Of a stretch of 5,777 nucleotides of DNA, positions 1 through 5,105 are shown piece by piece. Under the pieces are notes generated by a model, which was not told where the DNA came from, ran no database searches, and worked only from the letters and a program-made list of their open reading frames with translations. The translations under genes were made by a program, and so were the position numbers. Position 1 is the stretch's first letter, and each line of letters begins with the position of its first letter. The stretch is from Synechococcus sp. HW_metabat.21 (GTDB lineage Bacteria > Cyanobacteriota > Cyanobacteriia > PCC-6307 > Cyanobiaceae), in contig JAAZUZ010000112.1 of assembly GCA_018623875.1 (NCBI GenBank), forward strand, positions 1 through 5,777. Direction: 5' to 3'.

Positions 1-428
1 ATCTCACTGCCGCAGGTGTCACCCAACTTGGCGGCGAAGCTGGCCGCAAAGCCAATCTTCAGCAGGATCACCGGCGCCATCGGCCAGACGCTGAGGACAG
101 CCAGGGCCGCGCCCGTGGCGGCCGATCCCCAGACGTTCTCAGGCCCGCGCCGGCCGCCGCGTCCCTCCGCCAGACCCTGCTCCTGCTTGCGCCGGTAGCC
201 CAGTCGAGTGACCAACGACCCCAAGGCCAAGTAGAGGGCGACCGCGAGCCAACCCGGCCAATCCAGGCTGCCCAGCAACAGGGTGCCCAAGATCCCGGCA
301 TGGATCCACCCGGAGCGGGTGAGCAGGGGCAGGCGCTGGGCGGCGGCGATCAGCAGCCCGTTGATCAGCAGGGCCGCCAGCCAATGCTGCAAACGCTCGG
401 GGCCAAGCAAGATCTGCAGATCGAGCAT
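1..428 (-). CDS. DUF92 / TIGR00297 family membrane protein (VTE6-like), N-terminal part, cut by window edge
   Basis: This is the N-terminal 142 codons of a gene that runs off the left edge, so there is no stop in the window. Translated from the ATG at 428, it begins MLDLQILLG and continues through hydrophobic stretches typical of a multi-pass membrane protein. The family signature lies around residues 88-105 (GRGGRRGPENVWGSAATG), and a second conserved block follows at 134-142 (KLGDTCGSE). Both are characteristic of DUF92. The plant member VTE6 is a phytyl-phosphate kinase that feeds phytol from chlorophyll breakdown into tocopherol and phylloquinone synthesis; the same role here is inferred from family membership only. 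No good Shine-Dalgarno lies at the usual distance (GGAGG is about 17 bases upstream). An in-frame GTG at 461 is a possible alternative start. The family is usually about 250 residues, so a little over half is present. It is divergent from the next gene. Confidence 0.85.
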   Translation of the reverse strand, partial: MLDLQILLGPERLQHWLAALLINGLLIAAAQRLPLLTRSGWIHAGILGTLLLGSLDWPGWLAVALYLALGSLVTRLGYRRKQEQGLAEGRGGRRGPENVWGSAATGAALAVLSVWPMAPVILLKIGFAASFAAKLGDTCGSE

Positions 429-500
429 CCCTGGGATCAGCCACTTCCTCCAGAAGAACACAACTGCTGGAACTTCTGTTGCACTGCCCTACGGCCACTG

Positions 501-528
501 TTCAGATGCACCGCCTACAGCGGATAAT
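501..528 (+). promoter_or_regulatory. possible sigma70-type promoter for the 132-residue protein gene
   Basis: In the 127-base divergent gap, GATAAT (523-528) matches five of six bases of the -10 consensus. TTCAGA (501-506) is a weak -35 match, with a 16-base spacer. Transcription would start near 535, about 20 bases before the ATG at 556. A small perfect inverted repeat (CCGC, 5-base loop, GCGG; 511-523) lies in the spacer and could be an operator or chance. No comparable promoter was seen for the opposite gene. Confidence 0.3.
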
Positions 529-555
529 CCTTCAAACGGTCACTTAACCGGCGCC

Positions 556-954
556 ATGGTGTTCAACCGCAAGGGCAGCTTCTTCCTGCAGCTCGATGAC
601 AAGGCTGCTGAAACGCCTGCGGTTGTGGCCCCCGTCACCGAGACCCCAGCCAAGGCTGAGAAGGCGAGCAAAACGGAAACCACCCTCGCGGTGAAGTCGG
701 CCGAAGCGCCTGCAGCTGCTGCCGTCAAGAGTGAGTCCGCCGCCGCTCCCCAAGCTGCTGCGGTGCAAACCACCGCGGAAGCCATCGCCGCTGAACTCGC
801 TGCCGAGCAGGCCGCCCGTCCCGCCAAGACCGACTCGACCTTTGCCCCGGAGTGCGTCACCGCTGGAGGTGCGCTGCCCATGCGCCGCCGCCGCGCAGGA
901 GCCAACGTTGCCGGCTTCCGCGACATGGCCAGCGGCATGTTCGGTAAGAAGTGA
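556..954 (+). CDS. hypothetical protein, 132 residues, Ala/Pro/Lys-rich linker with distinctive ends
   Basis: I do not recognise a named family. The start at 556 gives MVFNRKGSFFLQLDD. The frame stays open upstream to 283, but that extension overlaps the DUF92 gene and looks non-coding. Three parts are visible. The N-terminal segment (residues 1-14) is short and mixed polar/aromatic. The middle (about 16-92) is low-complexity, dominated by Ala with Pro, Lys, Glu and Thr, and probably disordered. The C-terminal segment (about 93-132) contains TFAPEC, a run of four Arg at 110-113, then AGANVAGFRDMASGMFGKK. No signal peptide, membrane segment or catalytic motif is evident. A disordered tether between two conserved ends suggests an adaptor or binding protein, and the Arg run could contact nucleic acid or acidic lipid; both are inference. 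No Shine-Dalgarno is apparent. It converges with rsmE, with 11 bases between the stops. Longer opposite-strand readings here have no recognisable protein character. Confidence 0.75.
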   Translation: MVFNRKGSFFLQLDDKAAETPAVVAPVTETPAKAEKASKTETTLAVKSAEAPAAAAVKSESAAAPQAAAVQTTAEAIAAELAAEQAARPAKTDSTFAPECVTAGGALPMRRRRAGANVAGFRDMASGMFGKK

Positions 955-965
955 CCTGAGGATCG

Positions 966-1712
966 CTAGACGCCGCAGCGCTCCGCGCGGGCGCTCGCTA
1001 GAGCAGACAATCCACTGACGCAGGCCGTTGAGCTGCGCAGGATGCGAGGTCCCAGGTCCACGGGCTTCCATCCCGCCGCCTCAGCGGCCTCCTCTTCGTT
1101 GGGGGACCAGCCCCCCTCCGGGCCACAGGCCAACCAGAGGCTGGGCAGACCCTGGAGTGGCAGCCCCGAAAGAACCGGCCCCAACAGCGGGAGGTCCGTC
1201 TGCCGCGTGGTCATCCAGAGCCCCTTGGCCCCGGGACCCTTCAGGGCGAAGAGCTGAGCGAGCTCCATCGGCTCCTCAATGACCGGGGACCAGAGACGCT
1301 CGCACTGCTCAGCCGCCTCGGCGGCAATACTGCGCCAACGCTCGGCGCGCAGGTTCCCTTGAACCGCCGTTCGCTCGCAGAGCAGCGGGATGAAGCGATC
1401 CACCCCCAGCTCCACGGCCATCCGGATCACCAATTCAAAGTCCCGCTTCACCACGGCCGCCGCCAACACCAATGAGGGGGCCGGCGGCTGGTGCAGCTCA
1501 AGCGGCGCGTTCAGGTCCTGCTCCAGCTGGGCAGAACCGTTCTCCTGCAGCAGGGCAGTCCACAGGGCCCCCTGTCCATTGATGAGCGCAAAGCGGTCCC
1601 CGGGCCCAAAGCGCAGCACCCGGGTGAGGTAGCGCTCCTCCTCACGGGTCAACGCAACCTGCGGAGCCAGACGCTCCGGTGCGATCAGCAGCCGGCGCAG
1701 CTCCCGGGCCAT
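966..1712 (-). CDS. rsmE: 16S rRNA (uracil(1498)-N(3))-methyltransferase RsmE
   Basis: RsmE uses S-adenosylmethionine to methylate N3 of U1498 of 16S rRNA, in the decoding region of the 30S subunit. The 248-residue length fits the family. The N-terminal region (about 1-72) corresponds to the PUA-like RNA-binding domain. The rest is the SPOUT trefoil-knot methyltransferase domain, with KRDFELVIRMAVELGVDRF (89-107), an AAEQCERL block (133-140), the SAM-binding ACGPEGGWSPNEEE (195-208) and the knot motif LGPRILRSSTA (220-230). The last motif has Ser228 where the E. coli enzyme has Glu; this is probably lineage variation. The ATG at 1712 lies 5 bases after the DUF3531 stop on the same strand, with no clear Shine-Dalgarno, so translational coupling is likely. 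It converges with the upstream-coordinate orphan gene. Confidence 0.96.
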   Translation of the reverse strand: MARELRRLLIAPERLAPQVALTREEERYLTRVLRFGPGDRFALINGQGALWTALLQENGSAQLEQDLNAPLELHQPPAPSLVLAAAVVKRDFELVIRMAVELGVDRFIPLLCERTAVQGNLRAERWRSIAAEAAEQCERLWSPVIEEPMELAQLFALKGPGAKGLWMTTRQTDLPLLGPVLSGLPLQGLPSLWLACGPEGGWSPNEEEAAEAAGWKPVDLGPRILRSSTACVSGLSALASARAERCGV

Positions 1713-1717
1713 CGGCG

Positions 1718-2176
1718 CTAAGCGTCCGGAGCGCCGACGGGGAAGAGGCTCTCGGGATGCTCCTCGACGGGCCAGTCCTCATTGGCCCCACCAATGAGCA
1801 ATTCCTCGATCTGGACCACATCCGAATCGATCTGGCGCAGGGTGTTGATCAGGACATCGATCGCGAAACCGTCGCTGGTGCCCAGGTCCATCCAACAGCG
1901 GGCCCAGGCGCCCTGGTATTCGATTTCGCCCATGTTGTGCATCAGGGCGGGCATGGCGCGCTCGGCCGTCTCGGCGTCGTAGCCCATGTAGCTGACCTCG
2001 GCGCCCTCCTCATGGACCTGGAGGTTCTCGGCGTTGAAGCCGCCCAACTTGCCCAGGAAAAACCAGCTATCGAAGGTCGTTTCGATGTATCCCCGCTCCC
2101 CCTGGCCCGGGGGATTGCTGAAGCGCAACCAGATCCAGCAATTGAAGGGGTCAAATTCTCGAAAACGAATCTCCAT
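1718..2176 (-). CDS. DUF3531 family protein (cyanobacteria/plastid)
   Basis: This is a 152-residue soluble protein from the ATG at 2176, starting MEIRFREFDPFNCWIWLRF, which is the typical beginning of DUF3531 members. The conserved core follows: YIETTFDSWFFLGKLGGFN (30-48), VSYMGYDAE (61-69), then NMGEIEYQGAWARCWMDLG (81-99) and DVLINTLRQIDSD (107-119). No signal peptide or membrane segment is visible. Function is unknown to me; homologues occur in cyanobacteria and plant chloroplasts. An in-frame ATG at 2206 would add ten residues of bland Ala-rich sequence, and the frame is open further, to 2287, over the start of the divergent ABC gene; the core family start at 2176 is preferred. Its stop is 5 bases before rsmE on the same strand, so the two are almost certainly one transcript, hinting at a link to ribosomes that is inference only. 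Confidence 0.88.
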   Translation of the reverse strand: MEIRFREFDPFNCWIWLRFSNPPGQGERGYIETTFDSWFFLGKLGGFNAENLQVHEEGAEVSYMGYDAETAERAMPALMHNMGEIEYQGAWARCWMDLGTSDGFAIDVLINTLRQIDSDVVQIEELLIGGANEDWPVEEHPESLFPVGAPDA

Positions 2177-2244
2177 CGCAGCGACCGCAGCAGGGCTTGC
2201 TTCCATCAAACATGCTGGGGGCACCACACGGCCATGGGCCAGCG

Positions 2245-2889
2245 ATGCTTGAGCTCGACGCGCTCCGCTATCACGCGGCAACGGCACCCGAGCCCGTTCT
2301 GCGCGGGGCCAGCCTGCAGATCGAGCCCGGGCAGCTCGCCCTGGTGGCGGGACGTAGCGGCTCCGGCAAGTCGACCCTGCTGGAGCTGATCTGCGGATTG
2401 GCGGACCCCAGCGAAGGGGCGATCCGCTGGCATGGCAAAACGCTCAACGCCCGCCAGCGCCGTTGGCTGTGCGGCCTGGTCTTTCAGTTCCCCGAACGCC
2501 ACTTCCTGGGGCTAACCGTCGGCCAAGAACTGCGCCTGGGACAGCGACGCCTGCCGAGCGAAAAAGCAGAAGCCGTCTTGCATCAGGTGGGCCTCAGTGG
2601 TCTGTCGTTCCAGCAGGCACCCGAGGAGCTCAGTGGAGGCCAGCAACGGCGCCTGGCGATGGCCGTGCAGTTGCTGCGGGACCCCAAGGTGCTGCTGATG
2701 GATGAACCCACAGCAGGGCTGGATTGGTCGGTGCGCTCGGAAATTATTGAGCTCATCGGGCAGCTCAGCCGCGATCGCATCGTGCTGATCGTCACCCACG
2801 AACCCGAGCTGTTTGAGTCCCTGACCCAGCCGGAGCAGCGCTGGACCCTGCACGATGGGCAACTCCAACCCGCCCTCATCCCCTGCTGA
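2245..2889 (+). CDS. ABC transporter ATP-binding protein, NAP14/ABCI11-like
   Basis: This is a complete 214-residue nucleotide-binding subunit. From the ATG at 2245 the motifs in order are Walker A GRSGSGKST (36-44), Q-loop VFQFPERHFLGLTV (79-92, Gln81), signature LSGGQQRRLAMA (129-140), Walker B VLLMDEP (149-155), D-loop AGLD (157-160) and H-loop His185 in VTHEP. All residues needed for ATP hydrolysis are present. The VFQFPER form of the Q-loop resembles plant ABC transporter I family member 11 (NAP14), a chloroplast protein tied to transition-metal homeostasis, and more distantly CbiO/ECF-type ATPases. No permease or substrate-binding gene lies beside it, so its partner and substrate are unknown. 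ATGs at 2212 and 2197 are alternative starts, but homology begins at MLELDALRY. It is divergent from DUF3531 (68 bases) and probably cotranscribed with hslO, 37 bases downstream. Confidence 0.92.
   Translation: MLELDALRYHAATAPEPVLRGASLQIEPGQLALVAGRSGSGKSTLLELICGLADPSEGAIRWHGKTLNARQRRWLCGLVFQFPERHFLGLTVGQELRLGQRRLPSEKAEAVLHQVGLSGLSFQQAPEELSGGQQRRLAMAVQLLRDPKVLLMDEPTAGLDWSVRSEIIELIGQLSRDRIVLIVTHEPELFESLTQPEQRWTLHDGQLQPALIPC
2771..2778. repeat. HIP1 octamer GCGATCGC
   Basis: A single copy of the palindromic HIP1 octamer, strongly over-represented in many cyanobacterial genomes, lies inside the ABC ATPase gene. One copy in a GC-rich 5.8 kb window is weak evidence and may be chance. Confidence 0.4.
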
Positions 2890-2914
2890 AGCGGCTGCAT
2901 ACAGTGCCCCGAGC

Positions 2915-2919
2915 AAGGG
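2915..2919 (+). promoter_or_regulatory. Shine-Dalgarno-like AAGGG that favours the hslO start at 2927
   Basis: AAGGG sits seven bases before the ATG at 2927, a good ribosome-binding spacing. This supports the 2927 start over the in-frame ATG at 2855, which lies inside the ABC gene and would add a Ser/Pro/Ala-rich tail of 24 residues unlike Hsp33. Confidence 0.5.
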
Positions 2920-2926
2920 CCTCGGC

Positions 2927-3841
2927 ATGGCAGATCGGTTGGTGCGCGCAACAGCGGCAGGTGGAGGCATCCGCCTGGTGGCTGTCAGCACCAGCACGAC
3001 GGTTCGCTACGCCCGCCGCCGCCACAACCTCTCTTTCCTGACCACCGCGCTACTGGGCCGGGCGATGACAGCCGGCCTTCTCCTGGCCAGTTCCATGAAG
3101 GTCAGCCATGGACGCGTGAACCTGCGGATCTCCTCCGATGGCCCCCTCAAGGGCTTGATGGTGGATGCCGGACGGGATGGAACCGTCCGCGGCTACGTCG
3201 GGGCCCCGGACCTGGAACTCGATCTGGTGGACAGCGCCGATGGGGCCCATCAGTTCGACTTCAAGCAGGCCACCGGCACCGGCTACCTCCACATCGTCCG
3301 GGACCTCGGGGAAGGGGAGCCCTTCAGCTCGACCGTTGAACTCGTCAGTGGCGGCATTGGTGATGACGTGGCCTCCTACCTGCTGCACTCCGAGCAGACG
3401 CCATCGGCGGTCTTTGTCGGAGAGCGCATCGACAGCAAGGGGGTGAGGCACGCCGGTGGAGTGCTGGTGCAAGTGCTGCCCAAGGCCGCCCGGGAACCGG
3501 CGCTGGTGGCGCTGCTTGAGGAACGCTGCCGGGAGATCGAGCACTTCAGTGACCGCCTCGCCGCCTGCGAGGGCAATCTCGAAGCCCTGCTTCAGGACAT
3601 CTTCCCGGACCTCGATCCCAAGCTCCTCGAGGATGCCGAGGCCAGTCAAGACATCACCTTCCACTGCCCCTGCAGCCGCAAGCGCAGCGTCAATGCCCTC
3701 AAACTTCTGGGCCGCGACGAGCTCTCACAGATGCTCAGCGAAGACGGCAAGGCGGAACTCACCTGCCATTTCTGCAACGAGGTCTATGACATCCAAGGCG
3801 CCGAGCTGCAGGAGCTCATCGACGAGCTCTCCCCCGCATAA
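2927..3841 (+). CDS. hslO: Hsp33 family redox-regulated molecular chaperone HslO
   Basis: Hsp33 is a cytosolic holdase chaperone switched on by oxidation. Under oxidative unfolding stress its four zinc-bound cysteines form disulfides, zinc leaves and the protein binds unfolding clients. From the ATG at 2927 the product has 304 residues, close to the usual length. It opens with MADRLVRATAAGGGIRLVAV, followed by the family blocks LSFLTTALLGRAMTAGLLLA, GPLKGLMVDAG, VRGYVG and SGGIGDDVASYLLHSEQTPS. The C-terminal redox switch is intact: Cys247-Pro-Cys249 and Cys280-His-Phe-Cys283, a CXC-X30-CXXC pattern, so redox regulation should be retained. It lies 37 bases after the ABC ATPase stop on the same strand, suggesting cotranscription. 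An in-frame ATG at 2855 overlaps the ABC gene and is less likely. For a phototroph, oxidative protection is an obvious role, but the link to the ABC protein is unproven. Confidence 0.97.
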   Translation: MADRLVRATAAGGGIRLVAVSTSTTVRYARRRHNLSFLTTALLGRAMTAGLLLASSMKVSHGRVNLRISSDGPLKGLMVDAGRDGTVRGYVGAPDLELDLVDSADGAHQFDFKQATGTGYLHIVRDLGEGEPFSSTVELVSGGIGDDVASYLLHSEQTPSAVFVGERIDSKGVRHAGGVLVQVLPKAAREPALVALLEERCREIEHFSDRLAACEGNLEALLQDIFPDLDPKLLEDAEASQDITFHCPCSRKRSVNALKLLGRDELSQMLSEDGKAELTCHFCNEVYDIQGAELQELIDELSPA

Positions 3842-3909
3842 CGCCTGAGAAAGTGTCCTTAGGCCATCACTAGACGCGCCCGAGCGGAGCTGTAACAGGG
3901 TTGTGCCGC

Positions 3910-3914
3910 AGGTG
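3910..3914 (+). promoter_or_regulatory. Shine-Dalgarno-like AGGTG before the 52-codon ORF
   Basis: AGGTG ends six bases before the ATG at 3921, an appropriate distance. It is one of the few arguments from sequence alone that this short ORF is translated. The 79 bases between hslO and this ORF otherwise hold no clear promoter, RNA or terminator. Confidence 0.35.
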
Positions 3915-3920
3915 CTGGCG

Positions 3921-4079
3921 ATGACCTGGTTTCCCCACTGCCTGAACTGCAGTCACTTTTGGATGAGCAGCTCCAACCAGAGCGGTTGCTGCCGGCTCTG
4001 GGCGATCACGATTCCAGCTGGATCCGCTCGAACCCTGCGCTGCCATGGCTGGATTCGCCTCGGCGACAAGGCGAACTAG
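3921..4079 (+). CDS. candidate small Cys-rich protein, 52 residues
   Basis: The reading frame starts MTWFPHCLNCSHFW and ends GWIRLGDKAN before TAG at 4077. It has five cysteines: a CXXC pair at 7 and 10, adjacent Cys23-Cys24 and Cys41 in RCHGW, plus histidines at 6, 12 and 42 and four tryptophans. This composition suggests a small metal-binding or zinc-ribbon-like protein rather than random GC-rich sequence, but I do not recognise a family and assign no function. Support for being a gene: a Shine-Dalgarno-like AGGTG six bases upstream, placement in an otherwise empty 234-base gap between hslO and the convergent gene, and a stop that overlaps the opposite gene's stop exactly in CTAG. Against: it is short, and no homologue could be checked. 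It may be transcribed by read-through from hslO. Confidence 0.5.
   Translation: MTWFPHCLNCSHFWMSSSNQSGCCRLWAITIPAGSARTLRCHGWIRLGDKAN
4054..4075. repeat. perfect 7-bp inverted repeat at a convergent gene end
   Basis: TTCGCCT (4054-4060) and AGGCGAA (4069-4075) form a 7-bp stem with an 8-base loop. It lies directly beyond the CPP1-like gene's stop on the minus strand and just before the small ORF's stop on the plus strand. No T-run follows on either strand, so it is not a canonical intrinsic terminator; it could stabilise 3' ends or help separate the convergent transcripts. GGCGA also recurs three times at 4062, 4070 and 4079. Confidence 0.45.
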
Positions 4080-4765
4080 GCGATCAGCAGGGCGCCAAGC
4101 AGCAAGAGCAGCAAGGCCGGCAGGCTTTGCACCTGATGGGCATCCAGGGGAAGGCCAAGGGGCAGGCTGGGGTCTGAAACCTGCAGCAGAAGGGCACCGA
4201 GACCGAGGCCCAAGCTGAGCAGCAAGACGCTGAAGCCAACGGCCTGCAGGAAACGTCGGTTGCGCCGCTGCAACAGCACCACGCTGAACAGGGTTGAAAG
4301 GGCGAGGACCAGCTCAGCCGATGAAGCCGGTGTGAGCAGCAGCAGCAGGGTCAAGGCCGCAAAACCACCCAGCGGCAGCCAGCGTTGCTGCCCCTCCGCC
4401 AACTCCAGGCTCGGAAGCGAGAAGGAGGTGGAGGGAAGGGACGCCTTCGGTAGCGCGGGGAGCTTGGGCAGGGACGGCAGGGAAGGACGGGCTGCAGCAG
4501 CGGCGGCCGGCGCCTTGGCCTCGCGCGCGGAGGCATTGAGGGCTGCGGTGCTGACCTTGCCCTGCTGCCGCTCCTTGAGTCGGTCCATCAGCACGGCGTC
4601 ATAGGCCGCCTCAACTTGAGCCCGGGCCTGTGGGTTTTCGCCGACCTCCTCGAGCCGCGCTTGCTTGGCGGCCTGGACCGCTTCAAAGCTGGCGCCGGTC
4701 TCAATGCCCAGGCGCTCGTAGGGACTGGGCTGGGAACCGGTCGAGGAGTCAGGACCCTGGTTCAT
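4076..4765 (-). CDS. CPP1-like (DUF3353) membrane protein with J-like domain
   Basis: This 229-residue protein has an N-terminal J-like domain (about 14-64) with SPYERLGIETGASFEAVQAA and ARAQVEAAYDAVLMDRLKER. It lacks the HPD tripeptide that true DnaJ proteins need to stimulate Hsp70. A low-complexity linker (about 75-125) has an Ala run and repeated SLP/LPK units. Four hydrophobic segments follow at about 129-147, 150-166, 172-194 and 214-229, ending at the C-terminus. The architecture matches the DUF3353 family, whose plant member CPP1 is a holdase-like chaperone that stabilises protochlorophyllide oxidoreductase in plastids. A chlorophyll-synthesis or thylakoid-assembly role is inferred from that relative. 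It is the last gene of the prfC-side unit, starting 37 bases after the 74-residue gene, and overlaps the small plus-strand ORF by 4 bases. No clear Shine-Dalgarno is present. Confidence 0.9.
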   Translation of the reverse strand: MNQGPDSSTGSQPSPYERLGIETGASFEAVQAAKQARLEEVGENPQARAQVEAAYDAVLMDRLKERQQGKVSTAALNASAREAKAPAAAAAARPSLPSLPKLPALPKASLPSTSFSLPSLELAEGQQRWLPLGGFAALTLLLLLTPASSAELVLALSTLFSVVLLQRRNRRFLQAVGFSVLLLSLGLGLGALLLQVSDPSLPLGLPLDAHQVQSLPALLLLLLGALLIA

Positions 4766-4802
4766 GCCACCGAGCGCCGCAGGAAATCACAACTCAGCGT
4801 AG

Positions 4803-5027
4803 TCAGAACAGGGGGTCGCTGGACTGAAAACCTTGCTGGCGAAGCAGCACAGAGCGCTGGTATTCAGCCTCATCGAGCTGGAGCCAGCAGCGACGCTTCA
4901 GCAGGGGCATCTGCGGAGGCAGATGGCTGCCTTCACGCATCTCGATGCCCATGCCACCACGGACAAAATTCACGTAATCGTTGCCCCCATCTGTCCTGGG
5001 GCGAACCAACCAGAGAGAACCAGGCAT
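4803..5027 (-). CDS. small conserved protein, probably DUF1651 family
   Basis: The product has 74 residues, starting MPGSLWLVRPRTDGG. Its C-terminal half, LPPQMPLLKRRCWLQLDEAE followed by LLRQQGFQSSDPLF, matches my memory of the DUF1651 pattern: a proline before LLK, basic residues, an Asp-x-Ala-Glu helix, then a Gln-Gly turn and a Pro-aromatic end. DUF1651 proteins are short cyanobacterial proteins of unknown function, common in marine Synechococcus and Prochlorococcus. Assignment is by motif recall and should be treated as probable. There is one cysteine, no membrane segment and no signal peptide. The ATG at 5027 is the only good start; no Shine-Dalgarno is obvious. It lies between prfC (78 bases upstream) and the CPP1-like gene (37 bases downstream), all on the minus strand. 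Confidence 0.75.
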   Translation of the reverse strand: MPGSLWLVRPRTDGGNDYVNFVRGGMGIEMREGSHLPPQMPLLKRRCWLQLDEAEYQRSVLLRQQGFQSSDPLF

Positions 5028-5071
5028 CAGCCGATCAGCCTGTGATATTTCGTTGTCTCGGATTCTGGCGC

Positions 5072-5104
5072 CCCAGAAGAAGCAACCGCGAGCGCTGCTC
5101 CCGG
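5072..5104 (-). terminator. possible weak intrinsic terminator after prfC
   Basis: On the minus strand, two bases after the prfC stop codon, a hairpin can form at 5104-5086: CCG pairs with CGG, then after a G-G mismatch GAGC pairs with GCTC around an AGC loop. It is followed by a T-rich but interrupted stretch (TTGCTTCTTCT). The mismatch and broken T-run make it weak; read-through into the next gene is plausible. Confidence 0.35.
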
Positions 5105-5105
5105 C

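Noticed and set aside
220..230. Placeholder check for an unusual RsmE knot motif (protein residues 220-230, Ser228 for Glu)
   Set aside because: The coordinates here are protein residues of RsmE; the substitution is probably ordinary variation and the rest of the motif is intact.
977..995. GC-rich hairpin (AGCGC/GCGCT) at the end of rsmE, considered as a terminator
   Set aside because: It is inside the rsmE coding sequence and no T-run follows on either strand; the nearby TCGCTAGA direct repeat (963-970, 995-1002) also seems incidental.
540..1071. Opposite-strand frames of 132 and 175 codons over the 132-residue protein gene
   Set aside because: They are Ala/Gly/Ser/Arg-rich translations of the low-complexity region and show no motif; the plus frame has specific, protein-like ends.
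1679..2389. 236-codon plus-strand frame over DUF3531 and the start of the ABC gene
   Set aside because: It is antisense to a clear DUF3531 protein; long open antisense frames are expected in GC-rich DNA.
3050..3664. 204-codon minus-strand frame inside hslO
   Set aside because: It is fully antisense to a well-supported Hsp33 with intact motifs and has no recognisable domain.
3842..3920. Possible terminator or small RNA after hslO
   Set aside because: Only a 4-bp outer pairing (AGTG/CACT) around a tiny CCT/AGG pairing is visible, with no T-run.
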